Shown here in pieces: positions 1 through 4,744 of a DNA stretch of 7,216 nucleotides. Source of the stretch: DRVP01 sp964604045 (GTDB taxonomy: Archaea; Thermoproteota; Bathyarchaeia; Bathyarchaeales; Bathycorpusculaceae). The notes under the pieces were generated by a model that saw only the letters and a program-made list of their open reading frames with translations, made no database searches and was not told where the DNA came from. The position numbers and the translations under genes were made by a program. The stretch spans positions 1 through 7,216 of the forward strand of contig CAZRXM010000049.1 of assembly GCA_964604045.1 (NCBI GenBank), in the 5' to 3' direction. Numbering within the stretch: position 1 is the stretch's first letter; each line of letters begins with the position of its first letter.

Positions 1-232
1 GCCTACCGGTTCCGCTATTATGCCGAACATCCAGAAAGGATCCGGTTTAATCATCCGTGCGGTTAAGGAGCCTATTAAAGCCGCTGTAAAGCCAACAAAG
101 GGGCCTAAAATGGCCCCCTCGATGGGTTCCATGTATACCCCCAGTTTCGCCACGAACCAAACGAAATAATATAGAGCACGGCATGTAGAGCTGCAAAAAA
201 GAGCCCATGGCAACAATTCTCAAATTTTTCAT
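1..232 (-). pseudogene. ECF-type transporter S component, partial, two frameshifts
   Basis: Probable membrane S component (substrate-binding subunit) of an energy-coupling-factor vitamin or cofactor transporter. It runs leftward off the window edge. The ATG at 232 follows a Shine-Dalgarno-like GAGGAG (244-249). Three successive reading frames together give one sensible protein: MKNLRIVAMGSF, then FAALHAVLYIISFGSWRNWG, then VYMEPIEGAILGP continuing through GFTAALIGSLTARMIKP to WMFGIIAEPVG at the edge. The breaks fall in A6 (195-200; T6 on the coding strand) and C5 (138-142; G5 on the coding strand). One extra base in each restores the frame. The pattern of a short hydrophobic N-terminus, then EGxxLGPxxGxxAALIG and an xIxEPxG motif, is typical of S components. 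The substrate cannot be told. It could be a decayed gene, but paired homopolymer losses also fit sequencing error. I am fairly sure of the family and unsure whether the breaks are real. Confidence 0.62.
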
Positions 233-243
233 AACCGCGGTTT

Positions 244-249
244 CTCCTC
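244..249 (-). promoter_or_regulatory. Shine-Dalgarno site of the S-component gene
   Basis: GAGGAG on the minus strand lies 11 bases before the ATG at 232. It supports that ATG as the real start although the reading frame breaks a few codons later. The 90-bp gap between this gene and the membrane gene upstream leaves room for a separate promoter, but no convincing TATA box stands out. Confidence 0.5.
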
Positions 250-322
250 AACTAGTGTTGAATTTAATTCTGGTTATACTGGCTTAATTGCAAAATAACC
301 TTTATGCGAGGCTTTTCCATAG

Positions 323-659
323 TTAAACTTTATTCATTAACAGTTGAGTAGCAAGGATTATTATTGCCGTCAGTACGCCCATGGTGAGCGTTGCAACATC
401 GTAAAGCCAACATTTTCCTTTGTTACCTTGCCTAAATACACACCCAGAGGGAAATAAGGTTGCCATAGAAAGTGCCAGTGAAAGGATGTAGACGCTTCGA
501 ACTGTGATGAAGCTTGCCGAAGCCAAGATAAACGGTGAAAGCGATATTGCCGCCGTTAGAACTGGGTGATGAACTATCTATTAGGGCTACGTAGACTGCG
601 ACGAAGCGGGCAGCCCTGTAATGCAACTGATTTACACGGCTACCCATTGCTTCTTTCAT
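323..659 (-). pseudogene. Small three-helix membrane protein, one frameshift
   Basis: I do not recognise this family. The ATG at 659 directly abuts the TAG stop of the upstream small gene (660-662), suggesting translational coupling. The first 27 residues read MKEAMGSRVNQ then LHYRAARFVAVYVALI. The same frame then turns into non-membrane sequence that stops early. Shifting frame around 575-580 gives IVHHPVLTAAISLSPFIL, then ASASFITVRSVYILSLALSMA, a short polar loop with two cysteines, and a last helix around VLTAIIILATQLL, ending at the TAA at 323-325. The span is 337 bp, one base more than 112 codons, as expected for a single inserted base. The result is a protein of about 111 residues with roughly three or four membrane helices. 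The downstream gene encodes a transporter S component, so a transport role is possible, but that rests on position only. Confidence 0.5.
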
Positions 660-821
660 CTATTTCAATTGGCGTTCTCTTTCGGCTCTTTCAGCCATGA
701 AAGCTCCGAAAAACCCGGAAACCCCTGGCGAGGCACCGTAACCCGCCAGTAAGATAAACCTCCAGTTTAGCCACTCCACCCTTCTTGGGCGGATAACTTG
801 AACTCCATGATTTAACGGCAT
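660..821 (-). CDS. 53-residue single-helix membrane protein, unknown function
   Basis: This small intact reading frame starts at ATG 821 and ends with TAG at 660-662. It has a basic N-terminal stretch (VIRPRRVEW), one hydrophobic glycine-rich segment at about residues 22-43 (FILLAGYGASPGVSGFFGAF), and a charged C-terminus (MAERAERERQLK). This suggests a single-pass membrane protein with its basic N-terminus inside, although the charged tail makes the orientation uncertain. A TATA-like box 20-28 bp upstream implies a leaderless or nearly leaderless mRNA. The next membrane gene begins at the base after its stop codon. I do not recognise a family. Support comes from the promoter position, the start-stop junction and the coherent helix, not from homology. 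It would be missed by many gene callers because of its size. Confidence 0.5.
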   Translation of the reverse strand: MPLNHGVQVIRPRRVEWLNWRFILLAGYGASPGVSGFFGAFMAERAERERQLK

Positions 822-837
822 CTTTAACACCGCAACC

Positions 838-850
838 GTTTAATATAAAC
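838..850. promoter_or_regulatory. Shared bidirectional TATA element
   Basis: The 13-mer GTTTAATATAAAC is a near-palindrome with arms GTTTA and TAAAC around ATA. Read leftward it is TTTATATT preceded by AAAAG, a good archaeal BRE-TATA, 20-28 bp from the ATG at 821, so that transcript would be leaderless or nearly so. Read rightward it is TTTAATATAAAC, with a transcript start expected near 870, just upstream of the Shine-Dalgarno site of the aminopeptidase gene. No other good TATA box is seen in this 66-bp divergent spacer. Confidence 0.5.
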
Positions 851-876
851 TTTTAGAATTCAGCTTCTGCGTTCAA

Positions 877-883
877 GGAGGAG
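877..883 (+). promoter_or_regulatory. Strong Shine-Dalgarno site of the M42 peptidase gene
   Basis: GGAGGAG ends 4 bases before the ATG at 888 and fixes that start. It is among the strongest ribosome binding sites in the window. Several other genes here have weak sites or appear leaderless. Confidence 0.7.
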
Positions 884-887
884 AAAA

Positions 888-1931
888 ATGTCAATTGTCG
901 AAGTGTTGGAAAAGCTTTCAAACGCCTGCGGGTTAGCCGGACGGGAGGACGAAGTTAGAAAAATCATGAAGGACTCGCTGAAACCCTATGTGGACGAGAT
1001 TTCAGAGGATAAGCTTGGAAACATCATAGCCGTCAAGAAGGGCAAGAAAAGCGCGCCGAAGGTTATGCTGGCAGCCCACATGGATGAGATAGGCCTTTTC
1101 GTGAAAACAATCTCTAAGGAAGGTTTCCTTCAATTCACGAAGATAGGTGGAATAGACGACAGAATTCTTCTAGGCCAGAAAGTCTTGGTTCACACGGAGA
1201 TGGGACCTTTACACGGGATAATTGGCTCTAAACCTCCACATATACAGAAGGAAGAGGAACGTAAAAAAGTGTTCACATATGATGAGCTCTTCATAGACAT
1301 TGGAGCTGGAAGCCAAGAAGAAGCTAAGAAAATGGGTGTTAAAATAGGCGACCCAGTGAGCTTCGACATAAAATTCGCGAGAATAGGAAACGACGTGGTT
1401 TTAGGAAAAGCCTTCGACGACAGAGTTGGCTGTGCCGTCATGATTGAAGCCATGAAAATGCTGAAGCAAACAGAATGTACAGTCTACGCTGTCGGAACAG
1501 TGCAAGAAGAAGTAGGCTTAAGAGGCGCCACGGTGGCGGCTTTCGGTATATACCCAGACGTGGGTATAGCCCTTGACGTGACGGTAGCAGGGGACGTGCC
1601 CGGGGTGAAAGAAGTGGAAGCACCTGTTAAAATGCGGAAGGGTCCGGCCATAGAAGTTGCAGACATGGGTTTAATCACACACCCGAAGGTTCTGCGGCTT
1701 CTCGTTGAAGCAGCCGAGGAAAACAACATTCCATACCAGCTTGAAACCGGGCTGCCTGGCTCAACAGACGCCGCCCGCATAGCCCTAACACGGGAAGGTG
1801 TTCCAAGCGGTGTGGTCTCGGTGCCAACCCGCTACATCCACAGTCCGGCATCTATGGCAAGCCTAAAGGACATGGAAAACGCCGTGAAACTGACGGTGGC
1901 CGCTCTCCAGAAAATCCCAAAATACTTCTAG
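888..1931 (+). CDS. M42 family aminopeptidase (TET-type, dinuclear metal)
   Basis: Cytosolic metalloaminopeptidase of family M42, which in archaea forms large tetrahedral (TET) dodecamers that trim peptides released by the proteasome. At 347 residues it has the usual family length. The full dinuclear metal site is visible: H64 and D66 in AAHMDEIG, D177 in GKAFDDR, catalytic E207 with E208 in VQEEVGLRGA, D230 in IALDVT, and H318 in RYIHSP. The spacing parallels that of the characterised Pyrococcus TET enzymes. The segment between about residues 70 and 165 is the M42 dimerisation domain. Specificity (glutamyl, leucyl or lysyl) cannot be read safely. Older annotations call such proteins endoglucanase or cellulase M, which is misleading. 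The start is set by a strong Shine-Dalgarno site. The gene stands alone, convergent with the CPBP protease gene 21 bp downstream. It appears intact. Confidence 0.93.
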   Translation: MSIVEVLEKLSNACGLAGREDEVRKIMKDSLKPYVDEISEDKLGNIIAVKKGKKSAPKVMLAAHMDEIGLFVKTISKEGFLQFTKIGGIDDRILLGQKVLVHTEMGPLHGIIGSKPPHIQKEEERKKVFTYDELFIDIGAGSQEEAKKMGVKIGDPVSFDIKFARIGNDVVLGKAFDDRVGCAVMIEAMKMLKQTECTVYAVGTVQEEVGLRGATVAAFGIYPDVGIALDVTVAGDVPGVKEVEAPVKMRKGPAIEVADMGLITHPKVLRLLVEAAEENNIPYQLETGLPGSTDAARIALTREGVPSGVVSVPTRYIHSPASMASLKDMENAVKLTVAALQKIPKYF

Positions 1932-1952
1932 GCTGTCGAGCTGCTTTTGGGG

Positions 1953-2897
1953 CTAAACCTCCCTCACCCAATATTCTGTGAATACAAGAACAGCCAAAAA
2001 AGCCATCGTGTAAGGCAGAAACCGGACCAACATCTGACTCATAAAGGAGGTCCGCCCAAGCGTTTTTAATACGTTTTCGTTCATGACAATTCCAGATTGA
2101 AAGCTGTTCCAGAGACCGTGAACGAGGATAAGCGGGATGAGACTTTTGGCTTTTCTGTAAAAGTAGCCTAAAAACAAGCCGAAAAGAAAAGTTAGTGTGA
2201 TGTACTGAAACATGCCAGTAGGGTCAAAAGGTGAAATGTCCCAGACGAAATGCCACAGGCCAAATAGTACCGCTTGAAAAACAATGGCTTTGAACACACC
2301 GAACCTTTCCATACTCGTTTGAATATAGCCCCTAAAAAGTTCTTCTTCGCTCACGCCCACAAGCAAAACTTGGAAAGGCAGGTTCAAAAAGAAGAGGATA
2401 ACGTCAAAAGATGAAACAGCCCTCAGTCCCGTTAAAGCATAAACAATCAAACATTGAACAACGAGGAAAACTCCTTGAAGAATTGTGAAGAAAAGCAAAC
2501 CATAAAGAAGCCCCCTAGCCGTACGTTCGGTTTTAAAGCCAAAAACCCATGGGTCGGTTTTCTCCACAAGGACTATCGTCAAAGTTAAAAGGTATATCAA
2601 TGGCGCCTTCTCATACGGCATTTTGAACAAGACTACAGACGGAACTCTAACGAGCAAAGCCAAAAAGAAAAGAGCCAAAGACCAGCCCAAAACGGTTTTC
2701 AAAGACCTTCCATTACCTTTTCTTGAAAGCGTAGCCTTTCTTGTATAACTTCGCTTCCACAGGTATAGAGGTACTAACAGCACCAGTGAAAAAAGCATCG
2801 GAAAGCCTGCATCACCTTCGGAAAAAGAGGCTGCCAGCAAAACCACCAATGCGACGGCAAAATAAATGGAAAGGGTTGTGGCAAACTCCTTTATCAT
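1953..2897 (-). CDS. CPBP family intramembrane metalloprotease
   Basis: Polytopic membrane protein of 314 residues in the CPBP (CAAX protease and bacteriocin-processing, Rce1-like, Abi) family. These are glutamate proteases that cleave substrates within or near the membrane. All three signature motifs are present in the C-terminal half: EExxxR at residues 184-189 (in VSEEELFRGY), FxxxH at 212-216 (FGLWH), and HxxxN at 260-264 (HGLWN). Hydrophobic segments lie at about residues 8-24, 33-47, 70-91, 99-112, 129-157, 166-181, 201-218, 231-246, 253-260 and 293-307. The N-terminal half is poorly conserved in the family and gives no substrate clue. The ATG at 2897 has no Shine-Dalgarno site but has a TATA-like box near 2925, suggesting a leaderless transcript. 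Family members process CAAX proteins or bacteriocins, or give immunity. No bacteriocin or prenyl-protein partner is visible nearby. Confidence 0.88.
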   Translation of the reverse strand: MIKEFATTLSIYFAVALVVLLAASFSEGDAGFPMLFSLVLLVPLYLWKRSYTRKATLSRKGNGRSLKTVLGWSLALFFLALLVRVPSVVLFKMPYEKAPLIYLLTLTIVLVEKTDPWVFGFKTERTARGLLYGLLFFTILQGVFLVVQCLIVYALTGLRAVSSFDVILFFLNLPFQVLLVGVSEEELFRGYIQTSMERFGVFKAIVFQAVLFGLWHFVWDISPFDPTGMFQYITLTFLFGLFLGYFYRKAKSLIPLILVHGLWNSFQSGIVMNENVLKTLGRTSFMSQMLVRFLPYTMAFLAVLVFTEYWVREV

Positions 2898-2920
2898 GCT
2901 TTTACGTGGAACTTTTGCTG

Positions 2921-2930
2921 CCTATAAGGC
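2921..2930 (-). promoter_or_regulatory. TATA-like box of the CPBP protease gene
   Basis: On the minus strand GCCTTATAGG is centred about 28 bp before the ATG at 2897, the distance expected for a leaderless archaeal mRNA. It is flanked by short inverted arms GCCT and AGGC. The match to the TATA consensus is moderate. Confidence 0.35.
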
Positions 2931-2936
2931 TTGTGT

Positions 2937-2946
2937 GGGGGGGGGG
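2937..2946. repeat. Poly-G tract (G10) in a divergent promoter region
   Basis: Ten consecutive G bases follow GTGTG and lie between the leftward CPBP promoter box (about 2925) and the rightward archease promoter box (about 2955). It is the longest single-base run in the window. Its exact length may be uncertain in the assembly. Confidence 0.8.
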
Positions 2947-2950
2947 AATG

Positions 2951-2960
2951 GTTTAAAATA
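2951..2960 (+). promoter_or_regulatory. TATA box of the archease gene
   Basis: GTTTAAAATA places the transcript start near 2982. That is at or next to the possible GTG start (2983) and about 10 bases before the ATG at 2992, so the mRNA is leaderless or has a very short leader. Confidence 0.45.
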
Positions 2961-2991
2961 AGTGTAGCTCACTGATTTTAGGGTGCAGGCT

Positions 2992-3429
2992 ATGAACAGA
3001 AAAACAGGTTATGAGTTTCTCGAACACACGGCAGATGCCTACATAGCCGCTTATGGCGAAGATTTGGCTGAAGCCTTTGAAAACGCTGCTGCAGCCATGT
3101 TTGACGTTATGACAGACGTAGAAAAGGTCAACCCAGAAATTGAGGATTATGTTGAGGTTTCCGGAGAGGACGAGTACGCCTTACTTTACAACTGGCTGGA
3201 GGCGCTTCTCGTCAAGTCTGAGGTTGAGGGCATGCTCTACTCAAAATTTGAGGTTCAAGAATTAAGCAGAGAAAACGGCGTTTTTAAACTTAAAGCCAAA
3301 ATTTGGGGTGAAAAGTTCAAACCCGAAAAACACCCGCAGAAGGTTGGCGTCAAAGCCGTCACATACCACCAGATGGAGATAACGAAAGGGGAGAATAAGG
3401 CTGTTGTAAAGTTCATTCTGGATATCTAA
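2992..3429 (+). CDS. Archease, RtcB RNA ligase activating protein
   Basis: Small soluble protein of 145 residues that acts with the RNA ligase RtcB. In characterised systems archease speeds RtcB guanylylation, allows multiple turnover and broadens nucleotide use during tRNA splicing and RNA repair. Family hallmarks are the N-terminal YEFLEHTADAYIAAYG, carrying the conserved aspartate of the metal site, followed by LAEAFENAAAAMFDVM, the central LLYNWLEALL, the segment VGVKAVTYHQMEI, and the C-terminal aspartate in the last residues (FILDI). Length is normal. The start is ambiguous: ATG 2992 has an AGGGTG Shine-Dalgarno-like sequence 6 bases upstream, while an in-frame GTG at 2983 would add three residues and suit a leaderless transcript. 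I prefer the ATG. Its partner gene rtcB lies at 5721-7202 on the same strand. It converges on the adenylate kinase gene with only 4 bp between stop codons. Confidence 0.93.
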   Translation: MNRKTGYEFLEHTADAYIAAYGEDLAEAFENAAAAMFDVMTDVEKVNPEIEDYVEVSGEDEYALLYNWLEALLVKSEVEGMLYSKFEVQELSRENGVFKLKAKIWGEKFKPEKHPQKVGVKAVTYHQMEITKGENKAVVKFILDI

Positions 3430-3433
3430 GCCT

Positions 3434-4090
3434 TTACGCAAGATTCAGCTTTCTCAAACCCTTAAAGATTTCTTCAACTATCTCATCAGGAGATGTTTCA
3501 AGTTTTTCGCATTTAACCTCCACAAACGGCACACCCCTAACCCTATAATAGTCCAGTAGAGGCTGAGTCTGCTTCTCATAGACTTCGATGCGTTTCCTTA
3601 CTACCTCCGGCTTGTCATCTGGACGCTGATAAAGGGGTCCGCCGCAATTGTCGCATACCATGTCCAATTTTGGTTTTAAGAAAAGCAGATTGTATATGGC
3701 GCCGCAGTTTTGGCATATGCGCCTAGAAGACAAACGTTCAACAATAATCCATTCTGGCACGATGAGATGGATTATGGCGTCTATCTTGGCAATTTTGTCC
3801 AAAGCTTCAGCTTGCCATATAGTTCGCGGATAACCGTCGAGGATAAATCCCTTGCTTCGTGGAATTTTAGCCAAACTCTGCTTTAAAACCTCCAGTGTTA
3901 TGTCGTCTGGAACAAGCAACCCCTTCTCAACGTATTCCCTAACCCTTCTTCCCAGAGGGGTGTCCGCTTTAATCATTTCCCTAAAAATGTCACCTGTAGC
4001 TATAACCTCGACGTTGAGCTTCTCCTTAAGCCTCGAAGCATAAGTCCCTTTTCCCGAACCCGGTGCGCCGAAAATTATGAGGTTAACCAT
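3434..4090 (-). CDS. adk: Adenylate kinase with four-cysteine (zinc) LID
   Basis: Catalyses the reversible conversion of ATP and AMP to two ADP in the cytosol, maintaining adenylate balance. The 218-residue protein is of the long bacterial and eukaryotic type. It has a P-loop GAPGSGKGT at residues 8-16, an AMP-binding region with TGDIFR (32-37) and GFILDGYPRT (81-90), and a LID of about 120-160 bearing C126, C129, C146 and C149 as two CxxC pairs, the usual zinc-finger arrangement, followed by RPDD (156-159). This is not the distinct archaeal AdkA type known from methanogens and Sulfolobus. Long-type enzymes do occur in several archaeal lineages, so no recent transfer need be assumed. A TATA box (4131-4140) and a perfect palindrome (4103-4123) precede the gene. 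No strong Shine-Dalgarno site is seen before the ATG at 4090. Confidence 0.93.
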   Translation of the reverse strand: MVNLIIFGAPGSGKGTYASRLKEKLNVEVIATGDIFREMIKADTPLGRRVREYVEKGLLVPDDITLEVLKQSLAKIPRSKGFILDGYPRTIWQAEALDKIAKIDAIIHLIVPEWIIVERLSSRRICQNCGAIYNLLFLKPKLDMVCDNCGGPLYQRPDDKPEVVRKRIEVYEKQTQPLLDYYRVRGVPFVEVKCEKLETSPDEIVEEIFKGLRKLNLA

Positions 4091-4102
4091 GTTCTTCGCC
4101 TT

Positions 4103-4123
4103 CTAAAGAGGAAGCCTCTTTAG
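4103..4123. promoter_or_regulatory. Perfect palindrome at the adk transcript start
   Basis: CTAAAGAGG, AAG, CCTCTTTAG form a perfect 9-bp inverted repeat with a 3-base centre. It lies about 13 bases before the adk ATG and spans the start site expected from the TATA box at 4131-4140 (near 4109). This placement suits a repressor operator, or a hairpin at the mRNA 5' end. As a terminator of the regulator gene upstream it is unlikely, because no T run follows on the minus strand. Confidence 0.5.
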
Positions 4124-4130
4124 TTTTGCT

Positions 4131-4140
4131 ATTTTTAAAT
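4131..4140 (-). promoter_or_regulatory. TATA box of the adk gene
   Basis: On the minus strand ATTTAAAAAT sits about 45 bp before the adk ATG and predicts a transcript start near 4109, giving a leader of about 20 bases. It indicates that adk has its own promoter and is not simply co-transcribed with the regulator gene 67 bp upstream. Confidence 0.45.
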
Positions 4141-4157
4141 GTTGCGTGCATTTGCGT

Positions 4158-4628
4158 CTACCGGATAATGAAGGCGATCTCCCTGACCAAGGTTTCGGGG
4201 ATTATGGCTCTGCCTTTTCTCTTGCAGAGTTTTACAAAGCCCACTTTTTTGAGGACTTGGAGGTCCTGGTAAACGTTTTTGACGTTTCGTCTCAACTTTT
4301 TGGCTAAATCGTTTATCGACTCCACCCTTAAAGTCGCCAGAACACGTAGAAGTTCAATGCGTTTCGGTGTCAGCAAGGCAACATGTTCGGGTCTGAGTTC
4401 TTTAACCTCTTCAACAGCATAGTCTAAAGTGCCCTCTTCTAAGTAGCCCTTATAGCTGTCTATCAGTTCAGCCCACTCGAAAAAGGTTCTTGCAACCTTC
4501 GCGTCCAACCTCTGTTTAAGGAAAAGCTCCTCAAACCTTTCAAAGCTCATTCCAAACTCCCGTTCAAAACGCTTAATCCGCTCCTCAACTTCTTCGGGGG
4601 TAAGGTTTCTAACAATTCTCAGAAGCAT
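4158..4628 (-). CDS. Winged helix-turn-helix regulator (HVO_A0114-like)
   Basis: Probable DNA-binding transcriptional regulator of 156 residues. The C-terminal part (about 85-156) reads as a MarR/ArsR-like winged helix: LTPKRIELLRVL as the first helix, SINDLAKKL as the second, VKNVYQDLQVLKKVGF as the recognition helix, then a basic wing (KLCKRKGRAII). This layout resembles the archaeal HVO_A0114 family of putative DNA-binding proteins. The N-terminal part (about 10-68) is a charged helical region containing FEREFGMSFERFEELF and FFEWAELIDSY. I cannot assign it, although similar acidic helical regions occur in some archaeal antitoxin-like regulators. No toxin gene is adjacent. The ATG at 4628 follows GAGGGG (4631-4636), and a TATA-like box lies at 4659-4667. 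It is transcribed toward adk and divergently from the metallo-hydrolase gene. Target genes are unknown; autoregulation or control of a neighbour is a guess. Confidence 0.75.
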   Translation of the reverse strand: MLLRIVRNLTPEEVEERIKRFEREFGMSFERFEELFLKQRLDAKVARTFFEWAELIDSYKGYLEEGTLDYAVEEVKELRPEHVALLTPKRIELLRVLATLRVESINDLAKKLRRNVKNVYQDLQVLKKVGFVKLCKRKGRAIIPETLVREIAFIIR

Positions 4629-4658
4629 AGCCCCTCAAGGAACAAGAGAGCCGATCGA

Positions 4659-4667
4659 CTTTAAAAG
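4659..4667 (-). promoter_or_regulatory. TATA-like box of the regulator gene
   Basis: On the minus strand CTTTTAAAG is centred about 35 bp before the ATG at 4628. It predicts a leader of about 9 bases, just enough to hold the GAGGGG Shine-Dalgarno sequence at 4631-4636. The box is itself symmetrical. Confidence 0.4.
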
Positions 4668-4690
4668 CGTGAACCCGGCTTCGCCAGAAT

Positions 4691-4700
4691 GTTTAAAGTA
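4691..4700 (+). promoter_or_regulatory. TATA-like box of the metallo-hydrolase gene
   Basis: GTTTAAAGTA predicts a transcript start near 4722, about 22 bases before the ATG at 4745. It lies about 33 bp from the oppositely oriented box of the regulator gene, so the two promoters are back to back and a protein bound between them could affect both. Confidence 0.4.
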
Positions 4701-4744
4701 GGCTTGTTGCAAACATAAGATTTCACCGGAAATGGGACTTGAAA

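Noticed and set aside
101..118. Inverted repeat GGGGCC-TAAAAT-GGCCCC, considered as a terminator or operator.
   Set aside because: It falls within codons for the conserved GAILGP stretch of the S component and is explained by coding sequence.
504..572. Two GTGATGA sequences resembling C boxes of a C/D guide RNA on the plus strand.
   Set aside because: No CTGA D or D' boxes occur at workable spacing, and the stretch is coding on the opposite strand.
1190..1780. Minus-strand open frames of 87, 61 and 98 codons opposite the M42 peptidase gene.
   Set aside because: They lie inside a gene with a complete set of catalytic residues, have no ribosome binding site or promoter, and show no coherent domain. 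They are shadow frames.
2741..2956. Plus-strand open frame of 71 codons antisense to the start of the CPBP protease gene, running into the poly-G tract.
   Set aside because: The protein is basic and patternless and its end lies in the archease promoter. The CPBP start and motifs on the other strand are far better supported.
3648..4043. Plus-strand open frames of 61 and 63 codons opposite adk.
   Set aside because: These are shadow frames of a clear adenylate kinase with all motifs intact.
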